NCBI RefSeq assembly: GCF_021025955.1
Contig: NZ_JAJNCL010000003.1
Span: 558,001-622,000 of the forward strand
Reading direction: 5' to 3'
Source: Rhodococcus qingshengii
GTDB taxonomy: Bacteria; Actinomycetota; Actinomycetes; Mycobacteriales; Mycobacteriaceae
DNA length: 64,000 nt
Both the position numbers and the translations under genes were made by a program. The notes under the pieces were generated by a model. It had not been told where the DNA came from. It saw only the letters and a program-made list of their open reading frames with translations, and ran no database searches. This document shows positions 26,022-36,362 of the stretch, in pieces (positions within the stretch are counted from its first letter, which is position 1; the number at the start of each line of letters is the position of its first letter).

Positions 26022-26573
26022 ATGACTGACCGGACAACCGATGACCAGCCAGCCGTCGGCGAGCTCAATTTCTGGTCGTTCATCGAACTGGCCAACAAGC
26101 GACTGGCCACTGAACACGGCTTTCGCGACCAGCTGGCCACCGAGGTACTGCTGACACTCAATCGGGCCTCGAACGTGGTCACCTACGATCTCGAGTCGTC
26201 GATCCACCGCCCTCGAGGCTGGTCATGGTCCTCCTTCCGACTGTTGTTCGTCACCTGGCTGGCCGGTCCGATCGAGCCGAAGGCTGCCGCCGAGCTCACC
26301 GGGATGAGCCGGGCTGCCGTCTCCAATCTGTCCAAGTCGCTACTGGCAGACGGCCTGATCGATCGCCGCCCCACCGAGAACGACGGACGTTCGGTCCAGC
26401 TGTACCTGACCGACAAGGGCCGAGAAGCCATGGTCGAAGCGTTTCGCGAGCAGAACGAACGCGAGCACGCCTGGGTCAGCGTCCTGAGCGAGGCCGAACA
26501 GCGAATCCTTGTGATGCTCCTGGACAAACTGATCACCAACCGCAGCCAGTTCGACGTACGCGGACGTAACTGA
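26022..26573 (+). CDS. MarR-family transcriptional regulator
   Basis: A 183-residue winged-helix protein. The core is SSIHRPRGWSWSSFRLLFVTWLAGPIEPKAAAELTGMSRAAVSNLSKSLLADGLIDRRPTENDGRSVQLYLTDKGREAM, i.e. recognition helix followed by the MarR wing. It lies 109 bp upstream of the homogentisate dioxygenase gene on the same strand, with an inverted repeat in the gap, so it is the probable regulator of tyrosine/homogentisate catabolism. The palindrome TTGATCAA (25989-25996) and the AT-rich stretch before its own start may be part of its promoter. Confidence 0.9.
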   Translation: MTDRTTDDQPAVGELNFWSFIELANKRLATEHGFRDQLATEVLLTLNRASNVVTYDLESSIHRPRGWSWSSFRLLFVTWLAGPIEPKAAAELTGMSRAAVSNLSKSLLADGLIDRRPTENDGRSVQLYLTDKGREAMVEAFREQNEREHAWVSVLSEAEQRILVMLLDKLITNRSQFDVRGRN

Positions 26574-26618
26574 CATAGACCCGTGCACCCTCAAAGGGTT
26601 GCGCCGCTCACATCATTT

Positions 26619-26636
26619 TAGTTAATGTGTTTACTA
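26619..26636. promoter_or_regulatory. candidate MarR operator upstream of hmgA
   Basis: An inverted repeat TAGTTAA-TGTG-TTTACTA with 6 of 7 paired positions, in an AT-rich patch of an otherwise GC-rich region and 47-64 bp before the hmgA start. Size and symmetry suit a MarR dimer. The assignment to the MarR protein encoded upstream is inference. Confidence 0.5.
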
Positions 26637-26682
26637 TCTGGTGAAGGTGAGCCAGGCAGAACAGCACAGAAGGAGCCCCGTC

Positions 26683-27882
26683 ATGGCGTTCTATCGACAA
26701 CTCGGCAACATCCCACCGAAGCGTCACACCCAACACCGTGACGAGTCCGGCAACCTCTACTACGAAGAGTTGATGGGTGAGGAAGGATTCTCCTCCGATT
26801 CTTCGTTGCTCTACCACCGCCAGATCCCGTCGGCCATCGTCGACGCAACGGTCTGGGAACTGCGCGATCAGAGCACAACCCCCAACCATCCCCTCAAACC
26901 GCGTCACTTGAAACTCCACACACTGTTTCCCGAAAGCACCTGGAACGAGACCGACGTGGTAACCGGCCGTCGTCTCATCCTCGGGAATGCCGACGTGCGA
27001 CTGTCCTACGTCGTTGCGACCGCGCCATCTCCCCTGTACCGCAACGCAATCGGCGACGAGATGGTCTACATCGAATCTGGCGAGGCGACCGTCGAGACTG
27101 TCTTCGGCACACTCGAGGCCCGTGAAGGTGACTACGTCCTGATCCCGATGTCCACAACGCATCGATGGATCCCTAAGGGTGACAGGCCACTTCGTTCCTA
27201 CGCCATCGAGGCGAACAGTCACATCGTCCCGCCCAAGCGCTATCTTTCCCGCTTCGGCCAGCTGCTCGAGAACGCACCGTTCTGTGAACGAGACCTGCAC
27301 GGACCGACCGCGCCCATGATCGCCGAAGGAACCGACATCGAGGTACTGGTCAAGCACCGTACGTCGGCAGGCATCGTCGGTACCCGAATGGTTTATCCCA
27401 CGCACCCTTTCGATGTCGTCGGTTGGGACGGATGCCTGTACCCGTACACCTTCAACATCTCCGACTACGAGCCGATCACGGGCCGTGTTCACCAGCCGCC
27501 GCCCGCGCACCAGGCATTCGAGGGGAACAACTTCGTGATCTGCAACTTCGTGCCCCGCAAGGTCGACTACCACCCCCTGTCGATCCCCGTGCCGTACTAC
27601 CACTCGAACGTCGACTCGGACGAGATCATGTTCTACTGCGGCGGCGACTACGAGGCGCGCAAGGGTTCCGGCATCGGGCAGGGTTCGATATCGATTCATC
27701 CCGGCGGCCACGCCCACGGCCCGCAACCCGGCGCGTACGAGCGAAGCATCGGCGCCGAGTTCTTCGACGAGCTGGCCGTGATGGTCGATACGTTCCGGCC
27801 CCTGGAATTGGGTGAGGGAGCCTTGGCCTGCGAAGACGAAGCGTACGCCTGGAGTTGGGCAGGGCGGGGGCCTCAGCAATGA
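26683..27882 (+). CDS. hmgA: homogentisate 1,2-dioxygenase
   Basis: A 399-residue, non-haem Fe(II) ring-cleavage dioxygenase that turns homogentisate into maleylacetoacetate. It begins AFYRQLGNIPPKRHTQHR and has DEMVYIESGEATVETVFG, the cupin segment GDYVLIPMSTTHRWIP, and the C-terminal metal-binding region YHSNVDSDEIMFYCGGDYEARKGSGIGQGSISIHPGGHAHGPQPG with its His and Glu ligands. It is shorter than the Pseudomonas or human enzymes (about 430-445 residues) but typical for actinobacteria. The ATG at 26683 follows AAGGAG; the open frame extends to 26641. It overlaps the next gene by ATGA. Confidence 0.95.
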   Translation: MAFYRQLGNIPPKRHTQHRDESGNLYYEELMGEEGFSSDSSLLYHRQIPSAIVDATVWELRDQSTTPNHPLKPRHLKLHTLFPESTWNETDVVTGRRLILGNADVRLSYVVATAPSPLYRNAIGDEMVYIESGEATVETVFGTLEAREGDYVLIPMSTTHRWIPKGDRPLRSYAIEANSHIVPPKRYLSRFGQLLENAPFCERDLHGPTAPMIAEGTDIEVLVKHRTSAGIVGTRMVYPTHPFDVVGWDGCLYPYTFNISDYEPITGRVHQPPPAHQAFEGNNFVICNFVPRKVDYHPLSIPVPYYHSNVDSDEIMFYCGGDYEARKGSGIGQGSISIHPGGHAHGPQPGAYERSIGAEFFDELAVMVDTFRPLELGEGALACEDEAYAWSWAGRGPQQ

Positions 27883-28748
27883 CGATCATCTCCCCACTCC
27901 TGCGCGGCCTGTGCGACGATGCAGCACTCTTCCCACCCGGCAATGCTCCTCTCGCCGAGGCAGTTACGGCCCATGCGGCCTACCTGCAGGCGGACTACGA
28001 CGCACTGGTCGGGCCCTTCGTCTTTCCCGCACCGCGATTGAACGAACTGGCTGCGTACGTTTCAGCGGACAGCCCGGTGACGCTGAGCCTGACGGTGCCG
28101 GCCGGTCCAGCCGATACCGCGGCCGCGGTGTCGAACGCACTCACCATCCCGGGCGTTCGCATCGCCGCCGTCGAAGTGGGAATTCCTGACGGCCTGGACG
28201 CCGATGCCGCGTTCGCGGAGCTCGCCCGTGTCCATGCCGCTCATCCCGACATCGACATTTTTGTCGAGGTACCCCGAGGCGGCCGGCGCGTCGACTATCT
28301 CACGGCTCTCGAAACCGCTGGGTATTCCGCGAAGTTTCGCACCGGAGGGATTGTCGCCGAGGCATACCCGAACGAGGACGAGCTCGCCGATGCGCTGATT
28401 TCCGTCGTCCGAGCGAATATCCCGTTCAAGGCGACTGCGGGACTGCACCACGGCGTGCGCAACACCGATCCGGAAACAGGCTTCGAACAGCATGGCTTCC
28501 TCAACATCATGGTGGCCGTCGACGCTGCGAGGCGGGGCGCCGATCGTTCTGAAATTGTTGCTGCTCTGGCGCAGCGCGACAGCAAATCGATCGCGCGAGC
28601 CCTCGCCGACCTGACCGAAGACGAGGCCGGCGAGGTGCGTCGCCGATTCCTCTCGTTCGGGACCTGCAGCATCTCGGACCCGCTTACCGAGCTGGAAGGC
28701 CTCGGGTTGATCGTCCGCTCCAACAAAACCGAAGGAACACTCGTATGA
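27879..28748 (+). CDS. protein of unknown function in the homogentisate operon
   Basis: A 289-residue cytoplasmic protein that I cannot place in a known enzyme family. It lies between hmgA and fahA with four-base overlaps (ATGA) on both sides, so it is made with them. Visible features are an N-terminal LLRGLCDDAALFPPGNAPLAEAV, alternating strand/helix segments as in a TIM barrel, a central FVEVPRGGRR, KFRTGGIVAEAYPNEDELADAL, and a Gly/His-rich block KATAGLHHGVRNTDPETGFEQHGFLN that looks like an active-site loop. The pathway needs maleylacetoacetate isomerase at this point and no usual glutathione-type isomerase is seen here, so it is a candidate; this is inference. Confidence 0.7.
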   Translation: MTIISPLLRGLCDDAALFPPGNAPLAEAVTAHAAYLQADYDALVGPFVFPAPRLNELAAYVSADSPVTLSLTVPAGPADTAAAVSNALTIPGVRIAAVEVGIPDGLDADAAFAELARVHAAHPDIDIFVEVPRGGRRVDYLTALETAGYSAKFRTGGIVAEAYPNEDELADALISVVRANIPFKATAGLHHGVRNTDPETGFEQHGFLNIMVAVDAARRGADRSEIVAALAQRDSKSIARALADLTEDEAGEVRRRFLSFGTCSISDPLTELEGLGLIVRSNKTEGTLV

Positions 28749-29935
28749 CCGTCACGACCATCGACATTCCCGCCGACTCGTTGTTCGGGATCGACAATCT
28801 GCCCTACGGCATCTTCTCTCCTGCAGGAGGATCACCGCGTGTTGGTGTACGAGTGGCCGACTCGGTAGTCGATCTCGCAGCGACACTGGGTGATTCCGTG
28901 TTTGCCGAACCGACCCTGAACGCATTCATGGCTCAGGGCCGAGCTCAGTGGGTTTCGGTGCGAAATCGAATCACGGACCTGGTAACCGGCGAAATAGCCT
29001 CGGATGCCGTGTTTTCCATCGAATCGGTGACACTGCACTTGCCGATCGCCGTAGCCGACTACGTCGACTTCTACGCCTCGGAGAATCACGCAACGAACCT
29101 CGGAAAGTTGTTCCGTCCGGACTCCGCCCCCTTGATGCCGAACTGGAAGCACCTTCCCGTCGGATACCACGGACGCTCGAGCACCATCGTCGTCTCCGGC
29201 ACCGATATCGTTCGCCCTTGCGGACAGCGGAAAGCACCCGATCAGGAGAACCCTGACTTCGGACCGTCTCGTCGCCTCGACATCGAAGCCGAGATGGGGT
29301 TCATCGTCGGAACTCCCTCGAAGATGGGCGATTCCATTACCCCGGACGAATTTGCCGAGCACGTCTTCGGCGCGGTCGTCGTGAACGACTGGACAGCCCG
29401 AGACATCCAGGCGTGGGAGTACGTGCCCCTCGGTCCGAACCTGGGGAAGAGCTTCGCGACCTCCATCTCGCCGTGGATCGTGCCGTTGCTCGCCCTCGAA
29501 GCAGCCCGAATCGACACTCCGGTGCAGGACCCCGAACCGCTCTCATACCTGCGAGGTGAGGAGAAGTGGGGACTGGACATCGATTTGGCCGTCGAATGGA
29601 ACGGTCACGTCGTCTCGCGACCGCCCTACGCGCAGATGTACTGGTCACCTGCGCAGATGCTCGCGCACACCACCATCAACGGAGCAGCAGCGAGCACCGG
29701 CGATCTCTTTGCGTCCGGAACCATTTCCGGACCGGACAAGGATCAGCGCGGCGCCTTCATCGAACTGACCTGGGGCGGCGAGGAACCCGTAACTGTGGGT
29801 TCCGAGACTCGCGCTTTTCTCGAAGACGGCGACACCATCGCCATCTCGGCCACCGCTCCCGGCATCGGCGGTTCACGAATCGGCTTCGGGGATGTTCACG
29901 CCCGTATTCTGCCGGCGACGCAGACCGAAAGGTAA
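28745..29935 (+). CDS. fahA: fumarylacetoacetase
   Basis: A 396-residue enzyme that hydrolyses fumarylacetoacetate to fumarate and acetoacetate, the last step of tyrosine breakdown. Family blocks are DYVDFYASENHATNLGKLFRPD, LPVGYHGRSSTIVVSGTDIVRPCGQ, LDIEAEMGFIVG (metal-binding Glu), VNDWTARDIQAWEYVPLGPNLGKSFATSISPWIVPL and AHTTINGAAASTGDLFASGTISGP. Length fits the eukaryotic-type enzyme. It ends the hmgA operon, and the next gene starts behind its own riboswitch promoter region after about 200 bp. Confidence 0.95.
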   Translation: MTVTTIDIPADSLFGIDNLPYGIFSPAGGSPRVGVRVADSVVDLAATLGDSVFAEPTLNAFMAQGRAQWVSVRNRITDLVTGEIASDAVFSIESVTLHLPIAVADYVDFYASENHATNLGKLFRPDSAPLMPNWKHLPVGYHGRSSTIVVSGTDIVRPCGQRKAPDQENPDFGPSRRLDIEAEMGFIVGTPSKMGDSITPDEFAEHVFGAVVVNDWTARDIQAWEYVPLGPNLGKSFATSISPWIVPLLALEAARIDTPVQDPEPLSYLRGEEKWGLDIDLAVEWNGHVVSRPPYAQMYWSPAQMLAHTTINGAAASTGDLFASGTISGPDKDQRGAFIELTWGGEEPVTVGSETRAFLEDGDTIAISATAPGIGGSRIGFGDVHARILPATQTER

Positions 29936-30041
29936 CCGTCGATCTGTCGACTCGGGAGACCGATTGACAACTGTTTGATTCACGCTGATCTGATGTCCGG
30001 AATTCCTTGCCTCACGATTCTCCGAAGATAAGCTGGACTAA

Positions 30042-30129
30042 CCATCCAGAGCGATCGAGAGTCCTGGCTCCGTGACGTCGCAGCAACCCCCTCAGCTGAG
30101 GTGCGGGTGCTTTCTGCCAGGTCCGATGG
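30042..30129 (+). promoter_or_regulatory. SAM-I (S-box) type riboswitch
   Basis: The leader shows the S-box plan: P1 CCATC (30042) pairing with GATGG (30125-30129), then CAGAG, P2 GCGA (30051)/TCGC (30078), an internal kink region, GCAACC (30083-30088), a P3 stem, GGTGC (30106-30110), and a loop complement CCTGGC (30063)/GCCAGG (30116) for the pseudoknot. The 3' P1 strand directly abuts and overlaps the GGAGG ribosome binding site, so binding of S-adenosylmethionine should block translation. A possible -35 TTGACA lies at 29964-29969. The SAM-IV class is an alternative. Confidence 0.8.
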
Positions 30130-30136
30130 AGGACTC

Positions 30137-32029
30137 GTGCCCGGCGATCGACCCCGTACCTCAGTGAGGGCAGCAACTGTCATCGTGATCGTGGGCGGTG
30201 GACCACGCGGGACCGGCGTACTCGAGCGGATCCTCGCTCACGAATCGGTGAACGCCGATCCCACACCGATCGACATTCACGTTGTCGACCCGTATCCGGC
30301 AGGCGCCGGCCGCATTTGGCGAGGCAGCCAGGCGCCGCTTCTGTGGATGAATTCGACAACCGCGGACGTCACGATGTTCACCGACGAGACCACCGCCGTA
30401 ACCGGCCCGGTGCTGCCGGGACCGACACTCGCGGAATGGGTCGCCGAGCACTCGGCTGAACTTGCCGAATTCCCCGAAATCGCGGCAGAAGTTCCGATGA
30501 TCACCCCGTCGTCGTTTGCATCGAGGTCACTGCAGAGCCGATACCTGAACTGGGTGTTCCAGACCGCGGTCGACACTGCACCAGCGCACGTCGACGTCCG
30601 AGTTCATCGACGATCCGTGGTCGACATCGTGAACGTCGGCAAGACACAGACGGTTCATCTGGATGACGGAGCTGTCATCGACGCGACGGCCGTCCTTCTC
30701 GCACAAGGGCACCCCGATGCGTTGTCTGCCCCACGTGAAATCGCACTGACCAGCTTCGCGTCCGATCACGGATTGACCTATGTAGGGCCGGGATACACCG
30801 CCGACCTCGATGCCGATGTCATCCCCGAGCGCGAACCGGTTCTGATCGCCGGGCTCGGGCTGGCTTTCATCGACTGGATGGTTCTCCTCGCCGAGAGCCG
30901 CGGCGGCATCTTCGAACGCGGTGAGGACGGTGCCCTCACTTACGCTCCCTCGGGTCGGGAACCCCTGTTGTATGCCGGATCTCGTCGCGGCGTGCCGTAT
31001 CACTCCAAGATTTCGTACTCGATCGCTGACGCTCGGCCACCGCTACCGCGGTTCTTCACCGCTGATCTTGTGCCCGGCGACGGACCGTTGGATTTCCGAA
31101 ACGAAATCTGGCCCCTGGCGTCGAAAGAACTGGCAGGCGCCCACTATCACGAACTGTTCGCGTCGCACCCGGATCGGACAGTGGGCACCTGGGAGGAGTT
31201 CGACGCCGAATTCGCCTCGCTGGCTTGGGGATCACCTCGATTGCAGGAACTGGTAGAGAACGCAGTCCCGAAGCCGGAAGACCGCATCGATCTCGAGCGG
31301 CTGAACCGCCCACTCGACGCTGAGCGCTACGACGGACTTGCCGAGGTCCAATCCCGGATCAGCGAATACATCTCGGCAGACGTCGTGCGGAGGTCGGACC
31401 CGTATTTCAGCGCCGACGCCGCTGTCTTCTCAGCGCTGCTGTCGACGTACATGACTGTCGGAGAATTGTTGCGGCGCGGCAGAATCCCGGCCGAATCCGT
31501 CGCCAAGGACGTCGAGGGGTGGCTTCATTCGTTCTTCAGCTTCATCGCCAGTGGTCCGCCACCCGAGCGGCTGGAACAGTTGATCGCGCTCAACGAGGCC
31601 GGCATCGTCCAGTTCCTCGGGCCGGATTCGGTGTTCTCCACCGAGATCGACCCGGCAACGGGGGCTGGGATCTTTGTCGCGCGCAGTGCGTCGCACACCG
31701 ACATCGTGGCCTCGAACACCCTCGTCGAAGCACGCTTGCCGGTTGCTTCCATCAGCGCGAGCGGTGACTCGCTCCTGCGGACGCTTCACGGTCGGGGCGA
31801 GGCAGTCGAACTACGTGCGACCGCCGACAGTGCTGCGAAGCTCGCGGTCGACGGTACGTCACGAATTCTTCATCAGGACAACACTGCTCATCCCCGTCGC
31901 TTTGCTGCCGGGCCGTGGGTTGCCGGACACAACTGGTCGGCGGCGTTCCCTCGCCCGCGCACCAATGCAGGGTTCTTCCGGCACAACGACGCTCTGGCTG
32001 CAGAGATTTTGGGCGCCGCGCGCCTGTGA
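30137..32029 (+). CDS. FAD/NAD(P)-binding protein of unknown function under SAM riboswitch control
   Basis: A 630-residue protein. It begins with a Rossmann motif VIVIVGGGPRGTGVLERIL, then an FAD-type VDPYPAGAGRIW, and has a second dinucleotide-like GLGLAFIDWMVLLAES and a C-terminal AGPWVAGHNWSAAFPRPRTNAGFFRHND. It resembles the HI0933/FAD-NAD(P)-binding (SidA/PvdA-like) oxidoreductases without a known substrate. The GTG at 30137 is chosen because GGAGGA lies directly upstream; the open frame from 30101 would begin inside the riboswitch. Control by SAM suggests a role in sulfur or methionine metabolism or methyl recycling, which is inference. Confidence 0.75.
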   Translation: MPGDRPRTSVRAATVIVIVGGGPRGTGVLERILAHESVNADPTPIDIHVVDPYPAGAGRIWRGSQAPLLWMNSTTADVTMFTDETTAVTGPVLPGPTLAEWVAEHSAELAEFPEIAAEVPMITPSSFASRSLQSRYLNWVFQTAVDTAPAHVDVRVHRRSVVDIVNVGKTQTVHLDDGAVIDATAVLLAQGHPDALSAPREIALTSFASDHGLTYVGPGYTADLDADVIPEREPVLIAGLGLAFIDWMVLLAESRGGIFERGEDGALTYAPSGREPLLYAGSRRGVPYHSKISYSIADARPPLPRFFTADLVPGDGPLDFRNEIWPLASKELAGAHYHELFASHPDRTVGTWEEFDAEFASLAWGSPRLQELVENAVPKPEDRIDLERLNRPLDAERYDGLAEVQSRISEYISADVVRRSDPYFSADAAVFSALLSTYMTVGELLRRGRIPAESVAKDVEGWLHSFFSFIASGPPPERLEQLIALNEAGIVQFLGPDSVFSTEIDPATGAGIFVARSASHTDIVASNTLVEARLPVASISASGDSLLRTLHGRGEAVELRATADSAAKLAVDGTSRILHQDNTAHPRRFAAGPWVAGHNWSAAFPRPRTNAGFFRHNDALAAEILGAARL

Positions 32030-32065
32030 GCGGCTAAGGAGCCTAGAGACTCCTTAACCGCTCAC
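32026..32065. terminator. bidirectional terminator hairpin
   Basis: A 16-bp stem with one G-T type mismatch, GTGAGCGGCTAAGGAG (32026-32041) and its complement (32050-32065), with an eight-base loop. It includes the stop codon of the flavoprotein gene and separates it from the convergent Clp gene. A small GGGGC-TGC-GCCCC hairpin follows (32066-32078). Outer ends match the elements at 5.66 and 23.49 kb. Confidence 0.8.
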
Positions 32066-32078
32066 GGGGCTGCGCCCC

Positions 32079-34502
<2,424 letters not shown>

Positions 34503-34524
34503 TCCGAAGCCTCCTTGCAGAAAG

Positions 34525-34543
34525 TTGAGCGTTACTGACTCAA
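34525..34543. promoter_or_regulatory. HAIR-like (HspR) operator upstream of the Clp ATPase gene
   Basis: TTGAGC-N7-ACTCAA, 23-41 bp before the Clp start. The HspR consensus in actinobacteria is CTTGAGT-N7-ACTCAAG; spacing is identical, and 11 of 12 inner bases match. HspR normally represses dnaK, clpB and related heat-shock genes, so this gene would be heat-inducible. The dnaK and hspR genes are not in this window. Confidence 0.65.
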
Positions 34544-34616
34544 TTAACGTGCATGGGGCTCGATCAATTCCCGCGGGCTCAGATTTGTTTCAACACCTTC
34601 AGGACGAAGATCGTTC

Positions 34617-35132
34617 TCAACTACCGAAAGATCCGGTAGATCGACCGACCGGGTACGCCTCGATGTGCATGATCACCGATCCCTCGCAGGGGCCACTTTT
34701 GATGTCGGTACGCCACGAACCCTTCAGGCTGCCATCGGGCTGAGGTGTGTAGTACGCGTCCGAGTGCGCCGGCGCCCACACCTTCGGCACACCCTCACCC
34801 TGGTAGCAATCCCACTCCCAGTCATAGGGGTGCACCCAACTGGTTCCGTCCCAGGTGTATTGCGCCGGCTGCGGCAAAGTCGGATTGGCGGGAGCCGGCC
34901 CGTCCACCACGGTGGCAACACACACTCCGCCCGAGCAGTCCGTCTCGAACGTGTACGTATCCGAGAAATCCGGCTCCCATTGGCTGGCGGCCAGACTTGT
35001 ACCCGTCTTGGTCGCGGCGAAGCGCTTGAGCGAGTAATCACCGGACCAGTTCGCGTCCGCCGCCCCCGCGGGCATCGCCCCTGCTACCAACCAACCAGCA
35101 ACCAGCGCAACCAGCAACAATGACTTCCGCAT
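34617..35132 (-). CDS. secreted protein of unknown function
   Basis: A 171-residue protein with a clear Sec signal peptide (MRKSLLLVALVAGWLVAGAMPAGA, cleavage after about residue 24). The mature part begins DANWSGDYSLKRFAATKTGTSLAASQWEPDFSDTYTF and has four cysteines in pairs (CSGGVC, and DCYQ with GPCEG) that may form disulfides, plus a Trp-rich segment WDGTSWVHPYDWEWDCYQGEGVPKVW. Similar exported proteins of unknown role are common in mycobacteria and rhodococci. It stands alone, with a 114-bp gap to the Clp gene start on one side and the MFS gene end on the other. Confidence 0.8.
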   Translation of the reverse strand: MRKSLLLVALVAGWLVAGAMPAGAADANWSGDYSLKRFAATKTGTSLAASQWEPDFSDTYTFETDCSGGVCVATVVDGPAPANPTLPQPAQYTWDGTSWVHPYDWEWDCYQGEGVPKVWAPAHSDAYYTPQPDGSLKGSWRTDIKSGPCEGSVIMHIEAYPVGRSTGSFGS

Positions 35133-35162
35133 GCGTGAAGTGAATCACAAGCTATGTCCGAT

Positions 35163-36362
35163 TTATCGGATACTGGCCACAAGAACACCGATTACGATCA
35201 GCACCAGCGCCACCAACGGCAACGCTCCCGCATCCCTGTTCGCCAGGACCAGTCCACCCACAACGCCGCCCGCTGCGATCGCCGAATTGAAGATCGTCAC
35301 GAAAACCGATTGCGCAGTGTCCACCGCGTCGCCCGTCGTTTCCGCGAGCGCAGTCTGAAGGAGAGTGGGAGCGCCTCCGAATGCCACACCCCATACTGCA
35401 ACGCTGAGTGCGATCACTGCGAAGCTGTCACCGCCGACGCCCAAGGCCGTCAAAGCTGCGGCAAAGACCACCAAGCTCAACACGGTGAGTCTTCGAAGCG
35501 CCCGGTCGACGAACACCCCGACCACACCGATGCCCACGAAGGCGAAAAGTCCGAACACGAACAAGACGATTCCCAACCGATCGCCGAAACCGATGCGGTC
35601 CAAAAACGCCGCCAGATACGTGTACACAATGTTGTGCGCGAGGATCCACAAGAACGCCACAAGGAGAATCGGTCGTACGCCCGGCAGGACCAGGACTTTC
35701 CGGACCGACAGCTGCCGATCCGCTTGTTGCCCGGGAAAGTCCGGCATCGCTGCGAGTATCCACACCACCAGAAGTAGCGCAGAACCCGACATCACGGCGA
35801 AGACGACGCGCCAATCGGCCAGGGTCCCGAGCCATGCCCCCATCGGAACGCCGATTGCCAGCGCGATCGGCTGTCCGACTGAGGCAACCGCGACGGCCCG
35901 CCCCTGCAGGTGAGGGGGCGCCATCCTGCGTGCGTACCCGGCAAGCAATCCCCACACCACACCTGCTGCCATGCCTGCCAGAAACCGAACACCCAAGGTG
36001 AGAACAAGATTCGACGACAGCGCTGTCACCAGATTGAAGACGCCGAACCCTACAATCCCCGACACCAGGACTGCGCGTCGTCGCAATCCCCGGGTCAATG
36101 CGATCAGCGGTACAGCCCCGACGACAGAGCCCAATGCGTATGCAGTGACCAATTGCCCGGCGCCGGAGACAGATACGGACAGTCCTGATCCGATCTGCAC
36201 CAGTAGTCCGGCCGGCATGGTTTCGGTTGTGATCGCGATGAAACCTGCCATTGCGAGTGCCGACAACCCGGCCAGCGGTAATGTCCGGACGGAATCGGTC
36301 TCCGCCAGTGCCGAAGTCGCAGTCCCGTCCGAAGTCACAGTCCCGTCCGAGTTCGCGCTCAC
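35163..36362 (-). CDS. MFS transporter (drug/metabolite exporter-like)
   Basis: A 399-residue major facilitator protein with twelve predicted membrane segments. The A-motif-like GSVVGAVPLIALTRGLRRRAVL and FGVRFLAGMAAGVVWGLLAGYARRMAPPHLQGRAVAVASVGQPIALAIG resemble the arabinose-efflux/AraJ-type exporters. The first ~25 residues are hydrophilic and contain an imperfect duplication (SDGTVT/SDGTAT) from an 18-bp repeat at 36316-36351. It starts with GTG overlapping the dehydrogenase stop by four bases and is co-transcribed with it. Confidence 0.9.
   Translation of the reverse strand: MSANSDGTVTSDGTATSALAETDSVRTLPLAGLSALAMAGFIAITTETMPAGLLVQIGSGLSVSVSGAGQLVTAYALGSVVGAVPLIALTRGLRRRAVLVSGIVGFGVFNLVTALSSNLVLTLGVRFLAGMAAGVVWGLLAGYARRMAPPHLQGRAVAVASVGQPIALAIGVPMGAWLGTLADWRVVFAVMSGSALLLVVWILAAMPDFPGQQADRQLSVRKVLVLPGVRPILLVAFLWILAHNIVYTYLAAFLDRIGFGDRLGIVLFVFGLFAFVGIGVVGVFVDRALRRLTVLSLVVFAAALTALGVGGDSFAVIALSVAVWGVAFGGAPTLLQTALAETTGDAVDTAQSVFVTIFNSAIAAGGVVGGLVLANRDAGALPLVALVLIVIGVLVASIR

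Noticed and set aside
26608-27879. 423-codon open frame on the minus strand
   Set aside because: It is a shadow of the homogentisate dioxygenase gene, which has motifs and a ribosome binding site.
30101-30136. Earlier start for the SAM-regulated flavoprotein
   Set aside because: It lies inside the riboswitch and lacks a ribosome binding site; the GTG at 30137 follows GGAGGA.
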